Assembly (NCBI GenBank): GCA_029974635.1
Contig: JARKQY010000007.1
Coordinates: forward strand, 124,001-188,000
DNA from: Bacillota bacterium
GTDB lineage: Bacteria > Bacillota > UBA4882 > UBA8346
Direction of reading: 5' to 3'
DNA length: 64,000 nucleotides
The notes beneath the pieces were generated by a model. It searched no databases and was not told the DNA's origin. It worked only from the letters and a program-made list of their open reading frames with translations. Each line of letters opens with the position of its first letter. Positions within the stretch are counted from its first letter, which is position 1. Shown here one piece after another: positions 8,168 to 16,443 of the stretch. The position numbers were made by a program, and so were the translations under genes.

Positions 8168-9760
8168 TTAAAGGTCATTCCCCGCATACGAAAGATTAAA
8201 ACTCTTGTTAATTAACGGAAAATCCGGAACCACATTGCCTTTTACCGCATGACAAAGGGCTGGCCAGTTACAAAAGGACGGTGTCCTAACTTTATACCGG
8301 TATACCGTATTATCCGGTCCGGTCATTATCCAGTGAATATTTTCACCCCGCGGCGCCTCGGAATAACCCAATGCAAAGCGATACGCTTCGACTTCGGTAA
8401 CCGGTTCCCTCACCTTTCCCGGCGGCATGGCCTCCAAGGATTGGATGATCAAATCCATCGAGATAAAGCACTCTTCCAGCTTTACCTGATACCGGCAATT
8501 GACATCCCCATTTTGATGCCTGGGAATATCGAATGACAATTTACCGTATGCGCTATAAGGGTGATCTTTACGCAGATCTTTATGCACTCCGGAGGCGCGG
8601 CCCGCTGGGCCTACCACATTTAGATCTTTGGCTATCTGATTTGAAAGAATACCGGTATGCTCAACGCGATCGGCAAACAGGCTGTTGGACTTAATGATGT
8701 TCCGGGTTTCCGTTAATTCTTTCCGGATCCGGTTCAAATATTCCAAGATCCTTTTTTCATTTCCGGTGATGAAATCCTTTCGCAACCCGCCCGGTTTGTT
8801 TACACTGCGCAGGAAACGGCTATTGGATACCTCTTCAATCATTTGATAAGTCCAGCCTCTGAGCATTCGAAACTGGGAAGCTCCGAACCCGTGTGCGATA
8901 TCCACACAGATTCCGGCCAGATCGCCCAAATGACTCACCAGCCTTTCTTGTTCGGCAAAGATGACCCTGGAAAAATTAGCGCGCTCGGGAGGTATGATCC
9001 CGGCAATTTTTTCAATAGCTTGACAGTATGCCAATGAATTGGCGAAAGTTTCATCGCCGGAGATCCGTTCCGCGAAATAAAAACACTTCTCAATGCTTTG
9101 GCCTTCGCAAAGCTTCTCAATTCCTTTTGTAACATAAAAAAGCTGCGCTTCCAGATTGATGATTGGCTCTCCAGCCACGCTAAACCTAAAATGCCCGGGT
9201 TCGATGATCCCGGCGTGTACCGGCCCCACTGGAATTTCATAAACACCGGCGCCTTGAACCCGGGTAAACTGGTCCGCTTTTTCCGTGACCACAAAAGGCG
9301 GTTTTTGGCGGCCGTCAAAATCCCGCCGCATGGGGTATACCCCTGGAGGCCAATTATTATGAAGGGCAAAACGCCTTGGATCCGGATGTCCCTGCGGCTC
9401 TAATCCGAATAAATCCTGAATCTCCCGTTCATAAAGCTGGGCAGCGGGAATATGGCAGGCAATGGATTGGAACACGGGTTTCGTTTCAGGGATAAGGGTT
9501 TTGAATACGATAAAAAGATTGGCCCCAGTCACGCCAAATACATAATAAATGGCAAAACAGCCGGAAGGATTGGCCCTTTCATCCGCGGCAAACAATGAAA
9601 CCAAGGCGCAACTCTTTTCTTCAACCAGAAACCGGCTGAGCTCCGGCACCTTTTCCTGATATATTTCTACATATAACTCATTATCATTAATTAAAGCGCT
9701 CCGGTGAATCTCTCCCGGAAATCTTTGCTTGAGCAAATCCAGGAAGTTTTGCGAACTCAT
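8168..9760 (-). CDS. Ehr large subunit: NuoC-NuoD/HyfG-like fusion without nickel-binding cysteines
   Basis: Residues 1-170 match the NuoC/HycE N-terminal domain (AQLYEREIQDLFGLEPQGHPDPRR is its signature region). The rest matches NuoD and group 4 hydrogenase large subunits, with PVGPVHAGIIEPGHFRF at 177-193. In a NiFe hydrogenase the first nickel motif is RxCGxC; here it is R232-I-S-G-D-E237, with both cysteines gone. The second motif, DPCxxC near the C-terminus, is replaced by KSFNLSYAGND. The protein therefore cannot hold a NiFe centre. This fits the energy-converting hydrogenase-related (Ehr) complexes. AAAGGAGG precedes the ATG by eight bases. Its reaction is unknown; by position it could couple electron transfer to ion pumping. 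Confidence 0.92.
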   Translation of the reverse strand: MSSQNFLDLLKQRFPGEIHRSALINDNELYVEIYQEKVPELSRFLVEEKSCALVSLFAADERANPSGCFAIYYVFGVTGANLFIVFKTLIPETKPVFQSIACHIPAAQLYEREIQDLFGLEPQGHPDPRRFALHNNWPPGVYPMRRDFDGRQKPPFVVTEKADQFTRVQGAGVYEIPVGPVHAGIIEPGHFRFSVAGEPIINLEAQLFYVTKGIEKLCEGQSIEKCFYFAERISGDETFANSLAYCQAIEKIAGIIPPERANFSRVIFAEQERLVSHLGDLAGICVDIAHGFGASQFRMLRGWTYQMIEEVSNSRFLRSVNKPGGLRKDFITGNEKRILEYLNRIRKELTETRNIIKSNSLFADRVEHTGILSNQIAKDLNVVGPAGRASGVHKDLRKDHPYSAYGKLSFDIPRHQNGDVNCRYQVKLEECFISMDLIIQSLEAMPPGKVREPVTEVEAYRFALGYSEAPRGENIHWIMTGPDNTVYRYKVRTPSFCNWPALCHAVKGNVVPDFPLINKSFNLSYAGNDL

Positions 9761-9761
9761 T

Positions 9762-11252
9762 TCAATGGCCTCCTTTGACTATCCCGACTGCGGAAACCAA
9801 AAGATCTTTAATTACGGAGGGCAGATATAGGCCTCCCGCGCAAATCAAGAATAGCAAAACTCCCATGACCGCAATTCCGGAAAAATTAACTTCCCCGGGC
9901 TTCATTGCATCGCGATCTCTTGGAGGCAACCCTGTGCTATAAAACATTTTCAGAGCAATACTGGCAATTCCCGCAAAAACAACGGCAATTAGCAAAACCA
10001 AATAAGAAGCTAACCAAGGATGCCGAGCCGCAAACCCTGCTGTGATAAGATTTAATTCACTGGCAAAAATACTGAACGGGGGCATCCCCGCAATAGCAAA
10101 CAGGCCGAGCAAAAAAAACACCCCGGTGACGGGCATCATTTTGAAGATGCCGCTTACTTTCGAAATCTCCCGGGTCTTATATTTCAAATAAATATTTCCC
10201 GACGCCAAAAAAAGCAACGATTTGGTGAACGCATGATTCAACATATGAAACAAGGAAGCAAATATGGCTGCCGGAGTGAATATTCCGAGTCCGAAAGTGA
10301 TGATTCCCATATGTTCAATGCTGGAATAGGCTAGCATCCGCTTGTAATCCTTCTGAACCAAGATAAATATGGCTGCGGCGGTTATTGAAATCAAACCGGC
10401 GCCGATTAATAACCGTCCCGTATATAGGGTATTCCCCAGATTCTTGTTTACAATGGTAAGAACGCGAATGATTCCATACATGGCGCTGTTAAGAAGCACT
10501 CCCGACAACAAGGCGCTAATGGGAGCGGGAGCTTGGCTGTGGGCGTCCGGAAGCCAGGTATGCATGGGCGCCAGGCCTACTTTGGTCCCAAAACCAACCA
10601 AAATGAAGATAAAAGCAATTTTTAGAATGCTACTATGGAGGCGCTTGGCATTTTCTAATAAAAATGACCAGTTCAAATTGGAATGCGAGCCCTCAAATAC
10701 GTTTACCGCCGATATATATAACAAAACGATTCCCAATAACGCCAGAGCAATCCCCACCGAACAGATGATAACATATTTCCAGGCCGCTTCGATAGATTCC
10801 TTACTGTTATAGAAACCGACCAAAAAAGCCGAGGCCAAGGTGGTCGCCTCGATGGCAATCCACATCACCCCCAGGTTCTGGGTAGTCACCACCAAAATCA
10901 TGGTAAAAATAAAAACGTAAGTGAGACTGTAAAAGAGCCGGATTTGGTTCAAAGAAACGGATTGGTGGTTCAGTTCATGATTCATATAGCCAATGGCATA
11001 AATGCAAACCAAGGCGCTGACAATCAAAATCGTATCCAAAACAACCACGCTAAACTCATCGATGTAAAATAAGTTATCTAACATTGAAAAATGGATTGGG
11101 CCGCTGACGCTTACTTTATAAGTCGTCAATATTGCCATCGCCAACAGCATAACCGCCCCGATGCAATTCATGATATTAAAATGAATACGCTTGGCCGTTG
11201 TCCAGAAGAGTCCGGCTAATAACAACAAAGCCAGCAGCAAGGTGATTTCCAT
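9762..11252 (-). CDS. Ehr membrane subunit, HyfF/NuoN-like ion-pump protein
   Basis: A 496-residue polytopic protein of the NuoL/M/N (Mrp antiporter-like) family, with about 14 hydrophobic segments. Recognisable family stretches are VMWIAIEATTLASAFLVGFY (the conserved glutamate of helix 5), KVGLAPMHTWLPDAHSQAPAP with the conserved lysine, LLSGVLLNSAMYGIIR, and KDYKRMLAYSSIEHMGII. These supply the proton or sodium path in complex I and group 4 hydrogenases. The gene stops two bases before the large-subunit start. AGGGGTT upstream of the ATG serves as ribosome site. Confidence 0.92.
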   Translation of the reverse strand: MEITLLLALLLLAGLFWTTAKRIHFNIMNCIGAVMLLAMAILTTYKVSVSGPIHFSMLDNLFYIDEFSVVVLDTILIVSALVCIYAIGYMNHELNHQSVSLNQIRLFYSLTYVFIFTMILVVTTQNLGVMWIAIEATTLASAFLVGFYNSKESIEAAWKYVIICSVGIALALLGIVLLYISAVNVFEGSHSNLNWSFLLENAKRLHSSILKIAFIFILVGFGTKVGLAPMHTWLPDAHSQAPAPISALLSGVLLNSAMYGIIRVLTIVNKNLGNTLYTGRLLIGAGLISITAAAIFILVQKDYKRMLAYSSIEHMGIITFGLGIFTPAAIFASLFHMLNHAFTKSLLFLASGNIYLKYKTREISKVSGIFKMMPVTGVFFLLGLFAIAGMPPFSIFASELNLITAGFAARHPWLASYLVLLIAVVFAGIASIALKMFYSTGLPPRDRDAMKPGEVNFSGIAVMGVLLFLICAGGLYLPSVIKDLLVSAVGIVKGGH

Positions 11253-11257
11253 CCCGT

Positions 11258-11917
11258 TTAACCCCTTAGATTTTTCAATTTATCGATATCAATAGATTCA
11301 AAGCTTTCATTAATCCGGAAGACCAGAATGCCCATAATCAATACCGCGGTCAACAAGTCAAAAAAGATACCCAGTTCGACGATCATCGGCATTCCGTTGG
11401 TTGAAAGGATGGCCGCCGTAAAAAGTCCGTTTTCAATCACCAAAAAGCCGATAATCTGCCCAATGGCTTTTTTACGGCTGATCATAAAGAATAACCCGAT
11501 TAAAACCACCGCTGTAGAATTAATCAAAAATATTTTAACGAATCGATCCGAAATATCTTCAATATTCGTTATGGTGAAATAGGACAACAAGACTAAACCG
11601 CAACAGATGAGAATGGAAATCGGGATATTCCAGAAAAAATCCTTCTCTACTTTGTATTCCACTTTACGAACCGTAGTTCTTAACAAATAAGGAATGTATA
11701 CCACCTTTACCGCAACCGTAATGACCGCCACCAAAAGAATCTCCCAATCCCCTGTTTGGGATACGTGATGTACACCAAGTATTCCGGCAATAATGGCTAA
11801 AAGCAGCGACTGCAACTGAAAAGTCTTGATATATTCATTGACACGTTTGTTAGCCACCAGCATAAATGCGGTAATTAAAATGGTTATCGATAATAAGTGC
11901 AGATAATTCTCGATCAC
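11258..11917 (-). CDS. Ehr membrane subunit, HyfE/NuoK-like
   Basis: A 219-residue membrane protein with six or seven helices, the size and layout of HyfE, whose C-terminal part is NuoK-like. The segment RKKAIGQIIGFLVIENGLF followed by GMPMIVELGIFFDLLTAVLI has the helix glutamates typical of NuoK/MrpC and HyfE. It starts with GTG, nine bases after GGAGG, and its stop lies five bases before the HyfF-like start. It is expected to form part of the membrane ion path. Confidence 0.88.
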   Translation of the reverse strand: MIENYLHLLSITILITAFMLVANKRVNEYIKTFQLQSLLLAIIAGILGVHHVSQTGDWEILLVAVITVAVKVVYIPYLLRTTVRKVEYKVEKDFFWNIPISILICCGLVLLSYFTITNIEDISDRFVKIFLINSTAVVLIGLFFMISRKKAIGQIIGFLVIENGLFTAAILSTNGMPMIVELGIFFDLLTAVLIMGILVFRINESFESIDIDKLKNLRG

Positions 11918-11923
11918 TATCCC

Positions 11924-12874
11924 TTACCTCCCCACCAATAAATATTGAAAGAAACCCAGAAAGGCAAGAATGAATGAAAGCGCCGCCAGATTGGGAACAC
12001 TAAACAATCGCAGCTTCACAGTGCTAATCTCGGTGACGGCAACCAAGACCGCGATGAAGATTACCTTTGCCAAATACAGCAGTAGTGAAGACATCAATGT
12101 CGAGTTAGGACTGGCAAATGCCAGGAACGATTCCAGCGGTAAAAAAATATTGGCCAGTAAGGTAATAAAAATCAGTTGCTTGATACAAGCCGCCCACTCC
12201 ATTAATGCCAAATGCTTCCCGGAATACTCCAAAATCATGGCCTCATGAACCATGGTTAGTTCCAGGTGAGTAGCGGGATCATCCACGGGTATCCTGGAGG
12301 TTTCCGCAATCAGGATAATAAAAACCGCTAAGAACAGCAAAAGATATACCGGCTGGAAAAGAAGAAAACCGGTTCCCGCCGAGGAAATCATCATTGAGTA
12401 TACTGACGTTGATCCCGCAATTAACCCGATGGTGAACATTGATATTAATAAAGAAGGTTCCAATAAAACGGAGATCATTACTTCCCTGCTGCTTCCCATG
12501 CCCCCAAAAGTGCTGCCGCTGTCTAGCCCGGAAAGAACCATAAAAAACCTGGCCATTCCCAACAAATAAATTACCAAAATCACATCTCCCGCGAAATGGA
12601 AAGACGGCAGATTTAAATTGACGGGAACCAGCAAAGCCGCCAGTACTACTGCCCCGGCAACGATATATGGTGTAATCCTGAAAATCCAGGAGGTGGTCTC
12701 CGAAACCACCGTATCTTTTTTAAATAACTTCCATAAATCATAATAAAGTTGCAGTAACGGCGGTCCTTTGCGTTTTTGGGAGAACGCCTTGACTTTTTTA
12801 ATAATACCGTTGACCAATGGAGCCAAAGCCACCATCACCAAAATTTGCAAACCAAAAGAAGCAAGATAATTCAT
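11924..12874 (-). CDS. Ehr membrane subunit, HycD/HyfC/NuoH-like
   Basis: A 316-residue, roughly eight-helix protein of the NuoH family, which anchors the hydrophilic electron-transfer module to the membrane. Family marks are KRKGPPLLQLYYDLWKLFKKD in the first cytoplasmic loop, AETSRIPVDDPATHLELTMVHEAMILEYSGK in the conserved acidic loop, and EISTVKLRLFSVPNL near the C-terminus. I use the ATG at 12874, which has GGAGGAG six bases upstream; the frame is open further upstream into the end of the preceding gene, but that extension (MYILPHLDGGG...) has no support. Confidence 0.92.
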   Translation of the reverse strand: MNYLASFGLQILVMVALAPLVNGIIKKVKAFSQKRKGPPLLQLYYDLWKLFKKDTVVSETTSWIFRITPYIVAGAVVLAALLVPVNLNLPSFHFAGDVILVIYLLGMARFFMVLSGLDSGSTFGGMGSSREVMISVLLEPSLLISMFTIGLIAGSTSVYSMMISSAGTGFLLFQPVYLLLFLAVFIILIAETSRIPVDDPATHLELTMVHEAMILEYSGKHLALMEWAACIKQLIFITLLANIFLPLESFLAFASPNSTLMSSLLLYLAKVIFIAVLVAVTEISTVKLRLFSVPNLAALSFILAFLGFFQYLLVGR

Positions 12875-12890
12875 TTTTTCTCCTCCGCCA

Positions 12891-14936
12891 TCAAGATGCG
12901 GCAAAATATACAAATAATATCAGGATAGTAACAAAAATATAGACGAGATAAGTATGAACACTGCCTGTTTGAACCTTCATTTTCACCACTTTGGCAAAAT
13001 CCACCAGGCCTTTGACCAGCGGACGGTATAAGAATTGTTCAAATACAGGCTGAGTGGTAACCACGTATTTCATCGCCTTATGAAAATATGGCGAAACGCC
13101 TTCCTCAACTTTCAGTTCCCGGGATGGCCGGTAAATAATCCGGAAAATAATCCGCAACGGTTTGGAAAACCCGGTAGCGGTATATTGCATTCGTGAGGTT
13201 AGGCCGGTAAATCCGCAATCCCAAGTGATATATTTGCGCTGCCGGGTTGAGCCTCCCAATAGCTTTACGGCCAGAAAGACCATTCCCGTTATGAAACAAC
13301 CGCCGATAAGCACAGCCAAAGGCGCCAGAGAGTTCTTGCCGATGGTTAAAGGATAGTATAAGAGAAATGAATCCCCTTGTAACTCTCCGGAAATAGTGAT
13401 ACCCGATAAATTGTACACTACTCCATCAAGGAGCCGGACCAGTACCCCGGGGAAAATTCCCACTCCAAGCGAAAGTAAAGCAAATAAACCCATACTCAAA
13501 ATTATAGTGAAGGACGGATCCTTGGCTTCCTTCGCCCGAGTGCTGCGGGGCAATCCTAAAAACGAGATACCGAACATTTTAATAAAGCTAGCCGCAGCCA
13601 GGGCGCTCCCAATGGCCAATCCTGCTACTGCAAGCATTATGACCACTTTAAGACCCAACGGAGCCACCTCAAGACTGGCAAATAAGGACTGATAAATCAA
13701 CCATTCGCCCACAAATCCGTTCAGCGGTGGAATAGCCGCAATGGCAAGGGAAGCAACCAGCATGAAAACACCCAAGAATGGCATGGATTTCACCAATCCC
13801 CCCAACGATTCCATATCTTTAGTATGAGTAGCATTATAAATAGCTCCGGCGCCGAAAAACAGGATGCCTTTAATTATGGCATGGTTAAAGATATGAATCA
13901 GGCAGGCCAATAGAGCCAGTGCACCTAATACTGGATAATTTGCCGCATAGGACCAGCAAGCGGCTCCGAAACCGGTTAAAATAATACCGATATTCTCAAT
14001 ACTGCAGTAAGCCAGTAAACGTTTGATATTGTTTTCCATGAAGCTGTAAGCCGCGCCTAAAACCGTGGTGATGATTCCAATGATTAAAATCACCATCCCC
14101 CACCATTGAAATCCGGAGCCCAAAGCCTCCATTATAAAACGGATCATCCCATAAATAGCAATTTTAATCATAACTCCCGACATTAATGCCGATACATTAC
14201 TGGGCGCTGCCGGATGAGCGTATGGGAGCCAAATATGCAGCGGAATAATGCCGGCCTTGGTCCCGAAACCGATCAGGAAACAAGCAAATAAAAGGTTTTT
14301 AATCAGGGGCGGCAAATCCTGCAAAGACCCGCCAATCTGCCAGGAATTGGTGAACTGATGAATCAAAATAAAGGCAATCATTAAAAAGGCCGCGGCCAAA
14401 TGGGTCATAATCAGATAAATAGTGCCCGCTCTTTGGTTTTCAGACGAGTCCGCCTCAAAAACAACCAAGAAATAAGAGAATAGGGACATCAGTTCCCAGG
14501 CAATGAAAAAGAAGATCATATGCGATGCGGTGATTACACCGATCATCGTTATATTGAAAATGTTGAAGCAGAAGTTAAATAAACCGATATTGCGGCGATT
14601 GTAATAATGAGTCAAGTAACCTATGGAGTAGAGGGCCGCGCCGACATTTACCACCGACAAAATGAACAGAAAAAAAGCGCTCAGCTTGTCCAAACTTAAA
14701 TTAACTGTTACATTCGGAATGGAGCTAATCCATCTTATCAAAGCAACCTGCTCTGGTTGCAGGCCTATCAATTGAGTTAGCGACAGCCAGATTCCGCAAA
14801 GGGCTCCGGTTCCGCTTAAAATGTTGGGAACGATATTGGCCAGCCGTTGTTTGCGATAGAAAACCAGTGCGCATAAAGCGCTGAGAGTGTATAACGATAA
14901 CATGACACTGAAAATGATCTGATTTGTGGTCAGCAC
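12891..14936 (-). CDS. Ehr membrane subunit, HyfB/NuoL-like ion-pump protein
   Basis: First gene of the Ehr operon: a 681-residue NuoL/HyfB-family protein with about 16 membrane helices. Conserved stretches are FFFIAWELMSLFSYFLVVFE (pump glutamate), FGTKAGIIPLHIWLPYAHPAAPS (lysine), LMSGVMIKIAIYGMIR, NIKRLLAYCSIENIGII, and the lateral C-terminal extension common to HyfB. The start is a GTG with AGGGGG nine bases upstream. With the HyfF-like subunit it gives the complex two antiporter-like pumps, as in hydrogenase 4. No hyp maturation, endopeptidase or formate dehydrogenase gene is nearby, as expected if the complex has no nickel site. Confidence 0.92.
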   Translation of the reverse strand: MLTTNQIIFSVMLSLYTLSALCALVFYRKQRLANIVPNILSGTGALCGIWLSLTQLIGLQPEQVALIRWISSIPNVTVNLSLDKLSAFFLFILSVVNVGAALYSIGYLTHYYNRRNIGLFNFCFNIFNITMIGVITASHMIFFFIAWELMSLFSYFLVVFEADSSENQRAGTIYLIMTHLAAAFLMIAFILIHQFTNSWQIGGSLQDLPPLIKNLLFACFLIGFGTKAGIIPLHIWLPYAHPAAPSNVSALMSGVMIKIAIYGMIRFIMEALGSGFQWWGMVILIIGIITTVLGAAYSFMENNIKRLLAYCSIENIGIILTGFGAACWSYAANYPVLGALALLACLIHIFNHAIIKGILFFGAGAIYNATHTKDMESLGGLVKSMPFLGVFMLVASLAIAAIPPLNGFVGEWLIYQSLFASLEVAPLGLKVVIMLAVAGLAIGSALAAASFIKMFGISFLGLPRSTRAKEAKDPSFTIILSMGLFALLSLGVGIFPGVLVRLLDGVVYNLSGITISGELQGDSFLLYYPLTIGKNSLAPLAVLIGGCFITGMVFLAVKLLGGSTRQRKYITWDCGFTGLTSRMQYTATGFSKPLRIIFRIIYRPSRELKVEEGVSPYFHKAMKYVVTTQPVFEQFLYRPLVKGLVDFAKVVKMKVQTGSVHTYLVYIFVTILILFVYFAAS

Positions 14937-14970
14937 CGGAAGAGCCCCCTAAAAAGACTGCAAAAAAATA

Positions 14971-15005
14971 AAAATGTAGTTTGACGATTCGCGAAACTAC
15001 ATTTT
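14971..15005 (-). promoter_or_regulatory. Inverted repeat before the Ehr operon (attenuator, operator or terminator)
   Basis: AAAATGTAGTTT and its complement AAACTACATTTT form a perfect 12-base-pair stem with an 11-base loop. On the minus strand it is followed by TATTTTTTT, so it can act as a terminator for the upstream gene or as an attenuator ahead of the Ehr operon. A TATTAT element that could be a -10 box lies just upstream at 15012-15017. Confidence 0.55.
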
Positions 15006-15162
15006 AAAAGGTATAATACTCCCTTTGACGAAAAAGAGGAAATACGTTTACCTCGTTTATCATAAGAAATTACCTTCTTTGCTGCTTGAAAAATTTCTTT
15101 AACTTAAAACATATCAAACAAAAACCGGGATGTCAATTACAAAACCGTAAAAATTTATTTAC

Positions 15163-16077
15163 TCACCCCGAAATCTCATTTTTGGGGCCTTTCACCCAAA
15201 ACCAGCTAATATTGACAATTTTATGCCGCAACATGTAGATCATTGCCGCCAATAATAAAATAAACAATGTGCCTAATATCCAAACCCGGAGGTTAGATTC
15301 TTTCAGATCCCGCCCTACTGGGTATATTTCGGCCAACTGCCCGGTTTCCGGATCAAAGGAATATAATTGTTTCTCCTGACTGTGAGGCCCTTTCTCCGGC
15401 GCTAATAAATCCATTATCCGGGGATCTATGTTGCGCCCGGTTCCGCCGCCAATCACCCATTCCCCCGGTTTTGGGTCAACTTTTCTAAAAAAGTCCTCGC
15501 CAAACCCGTCATATGATCCTACCAGAACATAATAATGCCAATTTCTAGCGGGTTTCCCTAATTCAGTTTCAGGAACGAGCGCTCGAATAGTATGGCCATC
15601 CTTAAGTAATCCCGCCTTTAAAGGTTTGGTTTTTAAAACCCCGTCTTCTATAGTTATTATCTGGCTATTTCCCCAGCCCGTAATTCGCAAACAAATATCC
15701 CAGGCAAACTTCGGGTTAAACCTGATGGAAGCTCCCTTCTCCGGAAGGACTGTTGACCCCCGGCCGGGTATTGAGTCAATAAATATTCTAAGGTTCTGGT
15801 GGATAAATCCTTCGGGGGCCGCCCAAGGGTTACTCATATTACGAAATGTAGTATCGAATAGTATTGTCCGCTCAGGTCCGGCCGCCACTCTAAATTGTAA
15901 AATATCAAACAACCCTTGATATGGTTGAAATGCAATATTCGTTGGATACTGATAAGCGCCATAACCATTGTCATCTCCGACGCTATCGTACATAAGAAAG
16001 TAGTCCCCTTGCTCGGCTGCACCCATAAACAGTAATAATATGGCAAACAACACCAATATAAGGAGCCCAAATCTCAT
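15163..16077 (-). CDS. Membrane-anchored glucodextranase-like DOMON domain protein
   Basis: Residues 1-20 are a signal peptide or N-terminal anchor and 267-286 a C-terminal membrane helix with a short positively charged tail. Between them lies a domain like the C-terminal module of glucodextranases (DOMON-like): YDSVGDDNGYGAYQYPTN opens it, then FDILQFRV, NPWAAPEGFIHQNLRIFID and a glycine-rich WVIGGGTGRNIDPRIMDLL. Such modules bind sugar or heme in other proteins; here no catalytic domain is attached, so it may be a surface carbohydrate-binding or sensing protein. GGGGGTGA lies seven bases before the ATG. It follows the lipoyl-like gene by 80 bases. Confidence 0.72.
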   Translation of the reverse strand: MRFGLLILVLFAILLLFMGAAEQGDYFLMYDSVGDDNGYGAYQYPTNIAFQPYQGLFDILQFRVAAGPERTILFDTTFRNMSNPWAAPEGFIHQNLRIFIDSIPGRGSTVLPEKGASIRFNPKFAWDICLRITGWGNSQIITIEDGVLKTKPLKAGLLKDGHTIRALVPETELGKPARNWHYYVLVGSYDGFGEDFFRKVDPKPGEWVIGGGTGRNIDPRIMDLLAPEKGPHSQEKQLYSFDPETGQLAEIYPVGRDLKESNLRVWILGTLFILLLAAMIYMLRHKIVNISWFWVKGPKNEISG

Positions 16078-16157
16078 AATAGATCACCCCCATCATAGGT
16101 TATGCCTGAGGGTAAAACGGTATGCCGGATTTATTCGATTTCTGTTCCAAAGATATA

Positions 16158-16418
16158 TTATTGTTTGAAATCGGATTGGCGAATTACAGCCAGTATTTGT
16201 TCCGTATCAATTATCTCTCCGGGTTTTACCAGGATTGATTGAATAAAACCATCGGCTGGAGACGGAAAAATAAATTCCTGATCCTGAATCATTACAACCG
16301 CTATGTCCTGGTCAATCTCAACCCGGTCTCCCTCGGAAACCAGCCATTTTTTGATTTTAATCAACGGGCTATCCTCGAATAGCCACGAAAATTTCAGTTC
16401 AATTGTGTTAGTTTTCAT
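16158..16418 (-). CDS. Orphan biotinyl/lipoyl-like domain lacking the modified lysine
   Basis: The whole 86-residue protein is one lipoyl/biotinyl hammerhead domain: WLVSEGDRVEIDQDIAVV, the turn IQDQEFIFPSPADGFI, then VKPGEIIDTEQILAVI. The hairpin that normally holds the lipoylated or biotinylated lysine (DKA or MKM) reads DQE, so it cannot be modified in the usual way. No E2, glycine-cleavage or carboxylase gene is near. It is transcribed with alr upstream and the DOMON-like membrane gene downstream. Unmodified lipoyl-like domains occur as structural adaptors, for example in membrane-fusion proteins, but this one has no membrane segment. The ribosome site is weak. Confidence 0.75.
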   Translation of the reverse strand: MKTNTIELKFSWLFEDSPLIKIKKWLVSEGDRVEIDQDIAVVMIQDQEFIFPSPADGFIQSILVKPGEIIDTEQILAVIRQSDFKQ

Positions 16419-16443
16419 TTTCTTTTAAATTCTCTATATGAAT

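Noticed and set aside
9098..9403. Plus-strand open frame within the Ehr large-subunit gene
   Set aside because: It lies wholly opposite a well-supported gene, has no ribosome site and no family motifs.
8168..14936. NiFe hydrogenase 4 / formate hydrogenlyase
   Set aside because: The large subunit has none of the four nickel-binding cysteines, and no formate dehydrogenase or maturation gene is nearby.
14981..15017. Plus-strand promoter TTGACG/TATAAT
   Set aside because: The spacer is 25 bases, too long, and no plus-strand gene follows.
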